A stretch of 37,284 nt of DNA from Methanosarcina sp. Ant1. GTDB taxonomy: Archaea; Halobacteriota; Methanosarcinia; Methanosarcinales; Methanosarcinaceae. Shown one piece after another: positions 23,953 to 31,500 of the stretch. The notes beneath the pieces are model-generated. The model saw only the letters and a program-made list of their open reading frames with translations. It did no database searches and was not told the origin of the DNA. The stretch is from NCBI GenBank assembly GCA_001714685.2, contig MDTP02000061.1, positions 1 to 37,284 on the forward strand, in the 5' to 3' direction. Each line of letters begins with the position of its first letter. Positions within the stretch are counted from its first letter, which is position 1. Both the position numbers and the translations under genes were made by a program.

Positions 23953-25983
23953 TTAGACTTTACGTCTCTCATTCCAGAAAGTACCTGAGTAAACATTCAG
24001 GGTTTCCACGGCAGAATCAGGTTTGGATCCATTCGTCTCTTTTTCCAGTTTATTCAAATCCTGAATTCTCAACTTCACGACACTCATGGCATCTTCAAAG
24101 AGCTGCCTGTTGATTTCAATCCCAAAGTACTTCTTGAGTTTTTCTTCAGGCGGCATTGTCGAACCTGCCGAGAGATAGGCGACGTAGTTTTTGTTGAATG
24201 TTTTCGGGTCCTCCTTGTACTGTTTGAAAAGGGCGAGGGTTATTGCCTTTGAAACCGCGTAGTTGAAGGTATAGTAGTTGTTTGTAAAGTAAATGTGGTT
24301 AATGTAGTCCCATTCTCCGGAATCTTCAGTGTAATATTCAACGGAATCACTCCTGTATTCTTTAGAAAGACCTGTCCAGAGAGCATTGAGTTCCGCTCCA
24401 CTTACTGTCCCGTTTTCAGCACACATCTGGTGTGCCTTATACTCGAATTCTGTAATCATAGGCTGCCTGGTAAATAAGTTCTGGTAAGCTGCTATGTGAT
24501 CAGCGAGTACCATAATTGCGGTATCTTTATCAGAACTTTCGACCATATGATCAACAAAGAGCTCTTCGTTGAAAGTGGAAGGGATCTCCGCTTCGTAGAT
24601 CTGTTCGGAGCAGTAAAGATAATCGACTGAGTTGCCCATCAGATAGGAATTAGCATTATGCCCCAGTTCATGAGTTAAAGTCTTCTGATCATTGATAAGG
24701 CCATTATAATTTATAAAGATCAAGGTCGGAGCCTTCAGGGCACAGAGTCCGTAACTGTAACCTCCTGGCTGTTTACCATGTTCAGGGTCAGGATATACGT
24801 CTATGAAATTGCCAGTTACCGTCTTTAAAAAGATTTCATTGAAAATTGGGTTCATCCCGGAATATGATTTCTGAATCTCCTGCAAAGATTCTATATAAGT
24901 ATAGTTTTTGCTAGGTTTATCCGTCAACTGCAGCATAAGGTCGTATGGCTTGAGCCTTTCAACCCCGAGTTTCTTTCTTCTGAATTCATTATAGCTCTCA
25001 AATACCCCTTTTCTCTCTTTGAAAACTGTATTCATATCATCAATCTGAGCCTGGGTTAGATAGAGACCATAAAGACTGGAATTATAATAGTCCGTATAGT
25101 TCAGCTGCCTGGCAACGAGGTCATCAAGCCGAGCTTTTTCAGAATAAATAGACGCCATCGAATCGGATTCGTTTATCAGATGGTAAAACCTCCTCTCATA
25201 ACCTCTTTTCCTATCTTCCTGATTCTTGTCTGTTGAAAGTAGAATATTGTAGGATTGAGAATTGATTTGAAACTCCTCGCCGTTCTCAAGAGTTATATTT
25301 CCTGCCATCGTGACATTATTAGTGATCTCATAAAGAGCCTTAGTTTCCAGTTTCATGCGTTGATTTTCGAGATCTGCAAGGTATGTAACCTGGGATTCAT
25401 TCATTGGCCTGTGCTCTGCAAACCTCATATAGGTAGCTTCAAAATAAGGCCTATACACCTCAAGTTTGGGCTCTTCAGAAATGAGCCTGTCCCACCCCTC
25501 CTTATTTAACGAGGTCAACTTTAAGGTTGCAAATGAGTTAGATTTCCTGTACTTGGTAACAAGGTCCTGAGAGTCTGCAAGCAAAGAAGCAAAGAACTCA
25601 TCATTCATATTTTTACTATTCTGAGTATATGCGTAAATGTACAGAACTTCAAGAGACTTTGAAAACTCCTTGTCAGTTTCCAGATAATCCAGTAAAACAG
25701 GTCCCGACAGATTCTCAAATTCAGGACGGAAAGTTTCGTTTATCTCCTCCGATCTCTTTTTTAATGCCTCAAGCTCCTTTAAGGCATCTTCCCCGCTGCT
25801 GAAGAGATATGAATCGTTCCATTTCGTTGTAACCTTATCGGGACTAAGCTTCTCAAATGTGTGTTCACCATTTCCTACGTCAGTGGACTTCTCTACTTCT
25901 GCAGAAGCACCGCGTCCTGAAAAAACGGTAAAGAACAGTAATATTCCAAGAGCAATGACCCATTTAACTGATTTTCGTCTCAT
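23953..25983 (-). CDS. exported M3-family oligoendopeptidase F-like metallopeptidase
   Basis: A 676-residue zinc peptidase. The first 30 residues are a classical signal sequence: basic MRRKSVK, a hydrophobic core WVIALGILLFFTVFSG and a likely cut after GASA. No lipobox cysteine is visible. The mature protein has the M3 helical fold, with the zinc motif HELGHNANSYL near residue 438 and the downstream YEAEIPSTFNEELF supplying the third ligand Glu. C-terminal YFTNNYYTFNYAVSKA is typical of PepF-type enzymes. Most PepF proteins are cytoplasmic, so export is the notable point; it would trim peptides outside the membrane. The ATG at 25983 precedes the signal sequence; a TTG at 26010 is less likely. 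Confidence 0.9.
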   Translation of the reverse strand: MRRKSVKWVIALGILLFFTVFSGRGASAEVEKSTDVGNGEHTFEKLSPDKVTTKWNDSYLFSSGEDALKELEALKKRSEEINETFRPEFENLSGPVLLDYLETDKEFSKSLEVLYIYAYTQNSKNMNDEFFASLLADSQDLVTKYRKSNSFATLKLTSLNKEGWDRLISEEPKLEVYRPYFEATYMRFAEHRPMNESQVTYLADLENQRMKLETKALYEITNNVTMAGNITLENGEEFQINSQSYNILLSTDKNQEDRKRGYERRFYHLINESDSMASIYSEKARLDDLVARQLNYTDYYNSSLYGLYLTQAQIDDMNTVFKERKGVFESYNEFRRKKLGVERLKPYDLMLQLTDKPSKNYTYIESLQEIQKSYSGMNPIFNEIFLKTVTGNFIDVYPDPEHGKQPGGYSYGLCALKAPTLIFINYNGLINDQKTLTHELGHNANSYLMGNSVDYLYCSEQIYEAEIPSTFNEELFVDHMVESSDKDTAIMVLADHIAAYQNLFTRQPMITEFEYKAHQMCAENGTVSGAELNALWTGLSKEYRSDSVEYYTEDSGEWDYINHIYFTNNYYTFNYAVSKAITLALFKQYKEDPKTFNKNYVAYLSAGSTMPPEEKLKKYFGIEINRQLFEDAMSVVKLRIQDLNKLEKETNGSKPDSAVETLNVYSGTFWNERRKV

Positions 25984-26210
25984 AAAACCGCTACCCTTAA
26001 TATTTATCAAAATATCCAGCCAGATTGTGCATTATGCAAGATGACTTCCAAACGTTTCAATAAATTAGAGGAATGATAACTTCCGATATTTTTAAGATCA
26101 TAATGTAAAAACCTATCGATTTTAAACTTTCAAAGAGGCAAAAAACTGAAATTGCAAAGAAGTATGAAAAATGCTGAATGAAAAGGAAGGTTGTACCTGT
26201 TGCATAAATA

Positions 26211-26290
26211 CGGGAAACTCTCTTCCTTTCTCTCCTAAGAACCGGACGTAAAAGTTCCCCTCAACCGGCTCAAGCATTCTATGACCCATT
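26211..26290 (-). mobile_element. possible group II intron RNA fragment
   Basis: Read on the minus strand this stretch contains GAGCCGGTTGAGGGGAAC followed by CGTCCGGTTCTTAGGAG and an AGAAAGGAAG tract. The pattern GAGCCG...GGGAA...ACGTCCGGTTCT..AGG matches, from memory, the conserved non-coding part of many bacterial and Methanosarcina group II introns near the maturase frame. GAGCCGG and CCGGTTC can pair. No maturase frame is nearby, so only a fragment remains. Confidence 0.4.
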
Positions 26291-26821
26291 TTGTATCGAG
26301 CAGCAGTTTTTAAGTGGCACAACCTTTTCTAATCTTTAATTTGTTTTGATGCTGATGGAAAACTCAGAATCACTATTAATTGCTCATTTTGGGTACCTGA
26401 ACAGTTATTTAAAGGCTTATTTGTATCTTTATGTACAATTAATTTAATGTATTAATCAAAACGTGATGGGTATATTGATATATTTTCCTGAAAGATCTAT
26501 CCCAGCTTCACCTGTTTCTAAAGGATCTAAAAGGCTGGCCTCCAATTTGTATCATTCTTATTTGTATTATCTGTATAAAGATAGTGATTTTTGTGTAACT
26601 GAAATATAAGAACATTATTATTTCCTCCCCTGTTGAATATGCCCCTTTTCGTCTCTATTTGCATAGTTTCTGCTGAGACAATGAATTGGTTTTGAAATAC
26701 ATACATCAACTCTTCTTTTTTATCGCGGTCATTGATGCATCTCAGTAGACATCTTTTTGAGATTTAGATATCAGTTCCTCTTAATCAATCCCATTACTTC
26801 TTAATCAACCCCCGTAAAGTT

Positions 26822-27118
26822 ATGATATACTCTTCGGTTTCGTTCCTTGGAACTACAGTTAAGCCGCAACCTGTTTTGATCGGGTTCTTACTCAAAACTG
26901 TGCAGGTCTTCGGGAACTTTAAGCTGGTTAGATATAATGTTGAATTCCCTAACATTTATTATATTTTAGGCGTTCTTTCTACAATTGGACCAATTATTCC
27001 AATTTTGATGTCCGATGAGTATCTATATTCAGCTATACTTCTAATTTATATAAACTGTATAGTATTATTATTCCTTACAAATCATACTGTCCAGACATTC
27101 AGACGCAAAGCTTCTTAA
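26822..27118 (+). pseudogene. hydrophobic protein fragment, unrecognised
   Basis: A 98-codon frame with two hydrophobic segments (IYYILGVLSTIGPIIPILM and YSAILLIYINCIVLLFL). No ribosome binding site precedes the ATG. Its last 45 codons lie within the left arm of an inverted duplication; the right arm (27709-27872, minus strand) encodes a broken version in which IYINC and LTN recur around a stop codon. This looks like the remaining tail of a duplicated membrane-protein gene rather than a functional gene. Confidence 0.4.
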
Positions 27119-27155
27119 TAAAAATTAATTAACAGAATCCACTCATCAGAAAAAT
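26985..27155 (+). repeat. left arm of large inverted duplication
   Basis: It pairs with 27709-27872 read in reverse. The innermost 29 bp (27127-27155, starting AATTAACAGAATCCACTCAT) are a perfect inverted match to 27709-27737. Outward, similarity continues in blocks including TTTATATAAACTGTATAG, CTTACAAAT and TTATTCCAATTTT. Confidence 0.8.
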
Positions 27156-27406
27156 TCATTATTTCATAAGATCTATGTAGCTTTCCCTTCTTTATGTGAG
27201 AGTTGACCTCATTTATTGGAATATGTAAAAGTATATATTGTACATTCATGCGTTGACTCTACATTTTTCGCATTATAATTTTTGAATTTTATTTGTTTGA
27301 CTTTATCCAAGTAATTTTTATAAAGTCCCTCTTAATTTTACTATAATGGCTCTCTCTTATCTATAAATGCAAATTCTCCTGGTCACTATGACTTTCATTA
27401 TTAAAA

Positions 27407-27421
27407 GAGCCTATCCGAAAA
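27407..27421 (+). repeat. solitary IS5-like end
   Basis: GAGCCTATCCGAAAA, almost identical to the ends at 19240 and 19922. No partner in inverse orientation was found between the two arms of the duplication. It marks an old insertion in this region. Confidence 0.5.
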
Positions 27422-27708
27422 TTAACATTATATATAAATTATAAATATAATTATCCAGCCCAGTAAAACAGCCCCCTTAGCCATCTTTCTTAAAATGCGA
27501 TGGACAAATTTCTCTGAATTGACCTTCGTTAATTGTTGGCAATTTGTTGCGTTTTTTCTTTTTTCATTGCTTAGCAATCATACTTATCTGCAATATTAAA
27601 ATCACTGTCAATCAAAGGATTTTGGGTAGGCTGAATAGTTACCAGCGCATTTGCATTTTAACTTTTATATAAATCAAGGGAGGCAATATAGACCTTATAG
27701 ATTCATTC

Positions 27709-27872
27709 ATTTTTCTGATGAGTGGATTCTGTTAATTCATTTTTATGAAGAGCTCTGTATCTAAAAATTAAGCGCTATCATTTGTAAGAATTAATAATTC
27801 TATACAGTTTATATAAATTCAAATTCTACCTGTATACCGATACTCATAGAAGAGTAAAATTGGAATAAGTTG
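27709..27872 (-). repeat. right arm of large inverted duplication
   Basis: Reverse complement of the left arm, perfect over the inner 29 bp and diverged further out, reaching about 45 bp before the methionine aminopeptidase start. In the minus direction it encodes a broken tail of the protein fragment at 26822-27118. Confidence 0.8.
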
Positions 27873-27917
27873 ACTCATGATGAAAACGATATCCAAAATA
27901 TCCTATAAGGGATTAAC

Positions 27918-28811
27918 ATGACTGATAATGTGAACAGTAAGCAAGAAATCCTTGAAAAATATAGGGAAGCAGGCAGGATCCTGAAGATTGTCAGGGCTGA
28001 GGCTGTGGAACTGATAAGGGTTGGAAACAGCCTGCTAAACGTTGCGGAATTTGTGGAAAATCGGACTATTGCACTGGGGGGCAGGCCCGCTTTTCCATGT
28101 AATATCTCAAGAAATGATGAGGCAGCGCATGCAACCCCAAAAGCAGGCGATTCTGACGTTTTTGGAAAAGATATGGTGAAGCTTGACCTTGGTGTCCATG
28201 TGGATGGATATATCGCAGATTCAGCTGTGACTGTTGACCTATCAGGAAACCCCGATATTTTAAAAGCAGCTGAGGAAGCCTTAGCTGCAGCCATTGAACT
28301 TGCAAGACCGGGAATCTCTACAGGGAAGATTGGGGCTGCAATAGAGGACAGTATTCGCAGTTATGGCTTAAGCCCAATAATGAACCTGACAGGTCACGGG
28401 CTTTCTCAGTATGAAGCCCATGATGAGCCTTCTGTTCCCAACAAACGCGTAGAAGGAGGAATAATTCTAAGGGAAGGGGATGTGTTTGCAATAGAACCCT
28501 TTGCAACGGACGGAGAAGGACTTATTCATGAAGGCGGGAGCTGGGCTGAGATATATAGCCTTACAAGAAAAAAACCGGTCCGCATGCCTGCAGTCCGAAA
28601 TGTCCTGAAACAGGTAGAAGAATACAGGAAACTACCTTTCGCAAAACGCTGGCTCGAATCCGACAAACTGGATTTTGCATTAATTCAGCTGGAAAAGGCC
28701 GACATTTTTCACTCTTATCCCGTGCTTCTTGAAAGTGCAGGTGGGCTTGTAGCCCAAGCAGAACATACGATAGTAATAACTCAGGACGGCTGTGAAGTCA
28801 CGACAAAATAA
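27918..28811 (+). CDS. map: methionine aminopeptidase, type II
   Basis: A 297-residue archaeal methionine aminopeptidase that removes the initiator methionine from new proteins. Seen: AFPCNISRNDEAAHATP near 58 (substrate-site His), metal-ligand Asp residues in KLDLGVHVDGYIADSAVTVDL near 92-107, His in NLTGHGLSQYEAH near 160, Glu in FAIEPFATDG near 195 and the last ligand Glu in AQAEHTIV near 283. The insertion between His and Glu ligands (about 215-265) identifies type II. The start follows an AAGGGA signal. Its promoter must lie within or beside the inverted duplication that ends about 45 bp upstream. Confidence 0.95.
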   Translation: MTDNVNSKQEILEKYREAGRILKIVRAEAVELIRVGNSLLNVAEFVENRTIALGGRPAFPCNISRNDEAAHATPKAGDSDVFGKDMVKLDLGVHVDGYIADSAVTVDLSGNPDILKAAEEALAAAIELARPGISTGKIGAAIEDSIRSYGLSPIMNLTGHGLSQYEAHDEPSVPNKRVEGGIILREGDVFAIEPFATDGEGLIHEGGSWAEIYSLTRKKPVRMPAVRNVLKQVEEYRKLPFAKRWLESDKLDFALIQLEKADIFHSYPVLLESAGGLVAQAEHTIVITQDGCEVTTK

Positions 28812-28913
28812 ACAGAAATAGAGCAACCTTAAAAATTTAAGGCTGAAATATATAGCCTCCTTTTTATTTCTTTATTCAGAGAAGACGTGTAGTTCCTTTC
28901 TTTTTCTAATCCC

Positions 28914-29186
28914 TTAGTTTACAGTTCTCCCCACTATAAGTACAGCTAAAGAACAGTATTTTTGGACAGAAATTCTCGTGTATCTGTGCAAATCCTCCAT
29001 AGAGTGCGCTTTCTTATCCAATTTGACTATATCTTCGATGAGTGATCTTAAAGACCTCAGCTCTTTCCATTTGCTTATTAGCTCGTCAAATTTTGCAATT
29101 ATTTCTTTGTAGAATTTTATTTATTTTTCATTGTCTTTTCTTGAATCAAATCTACAGAGCCCGTATTTTTGCAACAAAGTCGAAAG
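28914..29186 (-). pseudogene. decayed coding remnant, unrecognised
   Basis: Read on the minus strand one frame gives a coherent helical protein of about 90 residues, LSTLLQKYGLCRFDSRKDNEK, then a TAA, then KFYKEIIAKFDELISKW and further charged helices ending at a TAA at 28914-28916. There is no start codon or ribosome binding site before the internal stop. Residue use looks like real protein, so this is probably the broken 3' part of a gene. No family assigned. Confidence 0.35.
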
Positions 29187-29864
29187 TTACCCACAGAAAA
29201 GTTACCTCAGAGAAGTGACCTGCGTCAGGAAATCATTAAGGTATTGAAAATTTAAGAAACGAGGCATCCTTTATTTTGATTTATTTATTCTCGTTATCAA
29301 AATTGTGCCATAGGGACAGCAAAATGGAGACCGTTCCTCCTGGACGTGTTCTGAAATAATCTAGGTAACAAATATTTTTTGGAACTAAATAGACGTCCTG
29401 TTTGTGAAAAATGGCTGAGTACATTATAAAATTCCGAAGTTATTTCACGGTGGATCCTTAGTTTTCTCAAGAAAGAAATTCAATTTGAATAAGTTTTCGA
29501 TATTCTGCGCTATCTTCAAAAAATATATGATTAAAAAAAAATAATACGGATAAGAAGGCGATTTGCAAAATATTGGTAAAAAAATTTGAATCTTGTAGAA
29601 AAAGGGAGGATTTAAACTCTTGGGATCCCTCATAAGGCTTTACTGAAATTAGTCAATCAATGATATGATGTGAAGGATTCAAATCTATATACCCCTGTAT
29701 TTCATTGAAATAACGATTCCTTCCCTAATTAAAGATAAAATTGAATTATAAGGCTTAGATAAGAGTTATAAAAGAAATGCCTTGGAAATATATATTCTAT
29801 GTTTTGGAAGAATTCTCTAAAATTATCAAAGACTACTATTTGTAAGGAAAAGTAATTCTATAGA
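29187..29864. other. AT-rich intergenic region
   Basis: Nearly 680 bp with no recognisable gene, RNA gene or clear inverted repeat. Short frames are AT-driven and lack ribosome binding sites. Confidence 0.5.
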
Positions 29865-29938
29865 CTTTATATAATTTAATATATATAGTTAAGTACACTC
29901 ACTGGCACTTAAAAGTTGGACTTTTTTGGGCCAAAAAA
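29865..29938 (+). promoter_or_regulatory. promoter-like region and palindrome before micropeptide array
   Basis: Two overlapping TATA-like boxes (CTTTATATAAT at 29865-29875 and TTAATATATATAG at 29876-29888) are followed by a 17-bp palindrome, TTTTTTGG-G-CCAAAAAA, at 29922-29938. The palindrome would lie close to the transcription start or in the early leader, a good place for an operator. About 180 nt of leader then separate it from the first small gene. Confidence 0.45.
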
Positions 29939-30120
29939 CAAAATGAGCGCCCGATGATTTAGAAAAACTTGCCAAAGTGGGATAAATCGATTGGGGGTAT
30001 CAAGAGAGGGTTTAGTGCAAACATTTAATGGGAGTGTTTTTTCAATAGAAATGCACAGAGATGAGCGTGAACAGAACATAAATAAGTATGAAAGAAATAT
30101 CAAAATCTGGAGGAAATAAT

Positions 30121-30219
30121 ATGGCATTCGGACTTCCTGCATTTAAATTTAATTTTAATATTGGCCAGGTATTTGCACTTATGTCAGGCATCAACGCAAA
30201 TTTCTGCTTAGAATTTTAA
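30121..30219 (+). CDS. micropeptide 1 (32 aa), first of a tandem array
   Basis: A 32-codon gene preceded by GGAGG with 7-nt spacing. The peptide starts MAFGLPAFKF and ends NANFCLEF; it is aromatic-rich (seven Phe), with one Cys, one Lys and one Glu. FKF at residues 8-10 and the C-terminal C-L-E-F echo FKF (also at 8-10) and C-F-E-F in the next peptides, so it may be a distant member of the same family. No signal sequence or family recognised. The ribosome binding site is as good as those of housekeeping genes in the window, which is the main reason to call it. Confidence 0.55.
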   Translation: MAFGLPAFKFNFNIGQVFALMSGINANFCLEF

Positions 30220-30306
30220 TCGTAGTGAATGATGGTTAAGATTAATTAAGCAGTTGGCACATAAAAATTACACGAACAACAACTTAAAAGAGTGGAGGGG
30301 ATTTCA

Positions 30307-30396
30307 ATGGTAAACATAATTTGGTTTAAGTATTCGAACATACAGCTGGCTTTTCAGAAGACCTGCTTTGAATTCTTCCAGTACTGTAAAACGTAA
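30307..30396 (+). CDS. micropeptide 2 (29 aa), paralogue of peptides 3 and 4
   Basis: A 29-codon gene with AGTGGAGGGG before the ATG. The peptide begins MVNIIWFKYSN and ends with FQKTCFEFFQYCKT. Relative to peptides 3 and 4 it lacks one codon near the start (a 3-nt indel keeping the frame), has several conservative changes (Ile/Val, Tyr/Phe) and shares FQKTCFEFFQY exactly. The last three residues differ. That pattern is expected of a translated gene, not of a drifting repeat. Function unknown. Confidence 0.65.
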   Translation: MVNIIWFKYSNIQLAFQKTCFEFFQYCKT

Positions 30397-30480
30397 TCTG
30401 GAACTAATTAAATACTGATATAGACGACCGAAGAGTAAAGGAAAGATCAATAGATACACAAAAGAGTGGAGGGAATTTTA

Positions 30481-30570
30481 ATGGCTCTTAACGTAATTTG
30501 GTTTAAGTTTTCGGACACAAAGATAATGTTTCAGAAGACCTGCTTTGAATTCTTCCAGTACATTTGTTAA
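30481..30570 (+). CDS. micropeptide 3 (29 aa), coding sequence identical to peptide 4
   Basis: A 29-codon gene with AGTGGAGGGA 7 nt before the ATG. The peptide runs MALNVIWFKFSDTK to FQKTCFEFFQYIC; amphipathic, rich in Phe, two Cys (20 and 29), net charge near +1. Coding sequence and about 60 nt upstream are repeated with few changes at 30581-30729, so the pair arose by recent tandem duplication of a 159-bp unit. Function unknown; a regulatory, membrane-active or metal-binding micropeptide are all possible. Confidence 0.65.
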   Translation: MALNVIWFKFSDTKIMFQKTCFEFFQYIC

Positions 30571-30639
30571 ACACTGATAGTAGACAACTGAAAAGTAAAG
30601 AAAGATTAATAGATACACAAAAGAGTGGAGGGAATTTTA

Positions 30640-30729
30640 ATGGCTCTTAACGTAATTTGGTTTAAGTTTTCGGACACAAAGATAATGTTTCAGAAGACCT
30701 GCTTTGAATTCTTCCAGTACATTTGTTAA
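30640..30729 (+). CDS. micropeptide 4 (29 aa), last gene of the array
   Basis: All 90 nt are identical to the gene at 30481-30570, with the same ribosome binding site context. After the stop the sequence diverges and 50 nt later reaches a strong hairpin terminator, which suggests that the array is a single transcription unit ending here. Function unknown. Confidence 0.65.
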   Translation: MALNVIWFKFSDTKIMFQKTCFEFFQYIC

Positions 30730-30779
30730 ACCTTGATACTGGACGACTGAAAAGCAGCGGAAAAGACACAGACCTACGC

Positions 30780-30810
30780 AGTTGCCTGCTCTGCAGGCAA
30801 CTTTAAATTT
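30780..30810 (+). terminator. strong hairpin terminator of the micropeptide array
   Basis: A perfect 10-bp stem (AGTTGCCTGC / GCAGGCAACT) with a 3-nt loop, followed by TTAAATTT. It lies 50 nt after the last micropeptide stop codon. This is the most stable hairpin seen in the window. Confidence 0.75.
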
Positions 30811-30899
30811 CCATTTACCTCATCTGTTTTCATTGTACTAAGGGCTTGTCACAAAAATAAGTTCATTAACTATATATTCTTTGGTTTGAATGTGTAATT

Positions 30900-31050
30900 T
30901 CATTCTGAGAGAAATTTATCACGTATGATACCTAATTCTCCAAATGTTTTTCCCCACTTCACCCCTGTGGGATCAGTTCTTTGAAACCTTTTTTAACAGC
31001 TTCTTTTTGTAGGTTTATGAGGAAAAATATCTCAGACAGCAGAAGAATGT
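30900..31050 (-). pseudogene. transposase C-terminal remnant
   Basis: On the minus strand the reading FLINLQKEAVKKGFKELIPQG is followed, after a frameshift, by VKWGKTFGELGIIRDKFLSE and a TGA at 30900-30902. This looks like the tail of an IS transposase. The rest of the gene is missing; a miniature element lies directly upstream of the remnant at 31059. GGGCTTGTCACAAAAATAAG at 30842-30861 may be the corresponding insertion-sequence end. Confidence 0.45.
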
Positions 31051-31058
31051 AAAATATT

Positions 31059-31149
31059 GGCTCTTCGCTGTTTTGTGTGGATATCATCACAAAAACCAAC
31101 GCGGTCTTGAGTTGAAAATTATCTTATCCATAGAGAATGACGAAGAGCC
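31059..31149. mobile_element. 91-bp miniature inverted-repeat element (ISL3-like ends)
   Basis: It starts GGCTCTTCGCTGTTTTGTG and ends CGAAGAGCC; the terminal repeats share GGCTCTTCG exactly and continue with partial identity for about 25 bp. The GGCTCTT terminus is typical of ISL3-family elements. Flanks (AAAATATT and AAAATTCA) match only in the first five bases, so a target duplication is uncertain. The left end closely resembles the right end of the element at 36871-36993. Confidence 0.65.
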
Positions 31150-31366
31150 AAAATTCATATCCCTTTTGCAGTCTACTTTCATTGCAGGAGCTTGGGGTTA
31201 TAGTCTCTTGATTGCTAAACTTACAGTTCCTCTATCAGTATCTCCTGAAAAAGCCTCGCCTTATCGCTGGAATGGACCAGCAAAGGCGGCTTAATGCTTC
31301 TCAGGTATAGGTTTTCTATCGCTCTAAATTGACTGCGGGTTCGCTTTGCAAATGATTATCTGCGCG
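31150..31366. other. possible decayed coding remnant
   Basis: On the minus strand a frame reads GEAFSGDTDRGTVSLAIKRL, then a stop codon, then PQAPAMKVDCKRDMNF, plausible protein interrupted by stops. No family recognised and no start visible. Confidence 0.25.
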
Positions 31367-31453
31367 CTAGTGTCGAGTCAATCCTCAAGTATTGAATGAT
31401 TCTGAATAGTCTTATTCTATTTATACGACATTTTTCTGTTGACTCGACACTAG
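31367..31453. mobile_element. 87-bp inverted-repeat element
   Basis: CTAGTGTCGAGTCAA at 31367-31381 is exactly inverted at 31439-31453, and with one mismatch the arms extend 3 bp outward. The AT-rich centre has no gene. Size and form suit a miniature element. It lies 48 bp from the 3' end of the minus-strand oxidoreductase gene and could act as its transcription stop. Confidence 0.6.
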
Positions 31454-31500
31454 AGCAAATACGTGCTAATTTCATGCTTTTTTACGGACAGGTTTCGGCT

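Larger units (their letters stand above)
30421..30732 (+). repeat. tandem duplication of a 159-bp gene unit
   Basis: Copy A 30421-30573 and copy B 30581-30732. Each contains about 60 nt of leader (AGATACACAAAAGAGTGGAG) and a 29-codon gene. Coding parts are identical; leaders differ by a few substitutions and a 1-nt indel. A diverged third unit precedes them around 30285-30396. Confidence 0.9.

Noticed and set aside
29909-30142. 77-codon minus-strand frame
   Set aside because: Antisense to the leader of the micropeptide array, no ribosome binding site.
31073-31294. 73-codon plus-strand frame
   Set aside because: It starts inside a miniature inverted-repeat element and runs antisense to a coherent but broken minus-strand reading.
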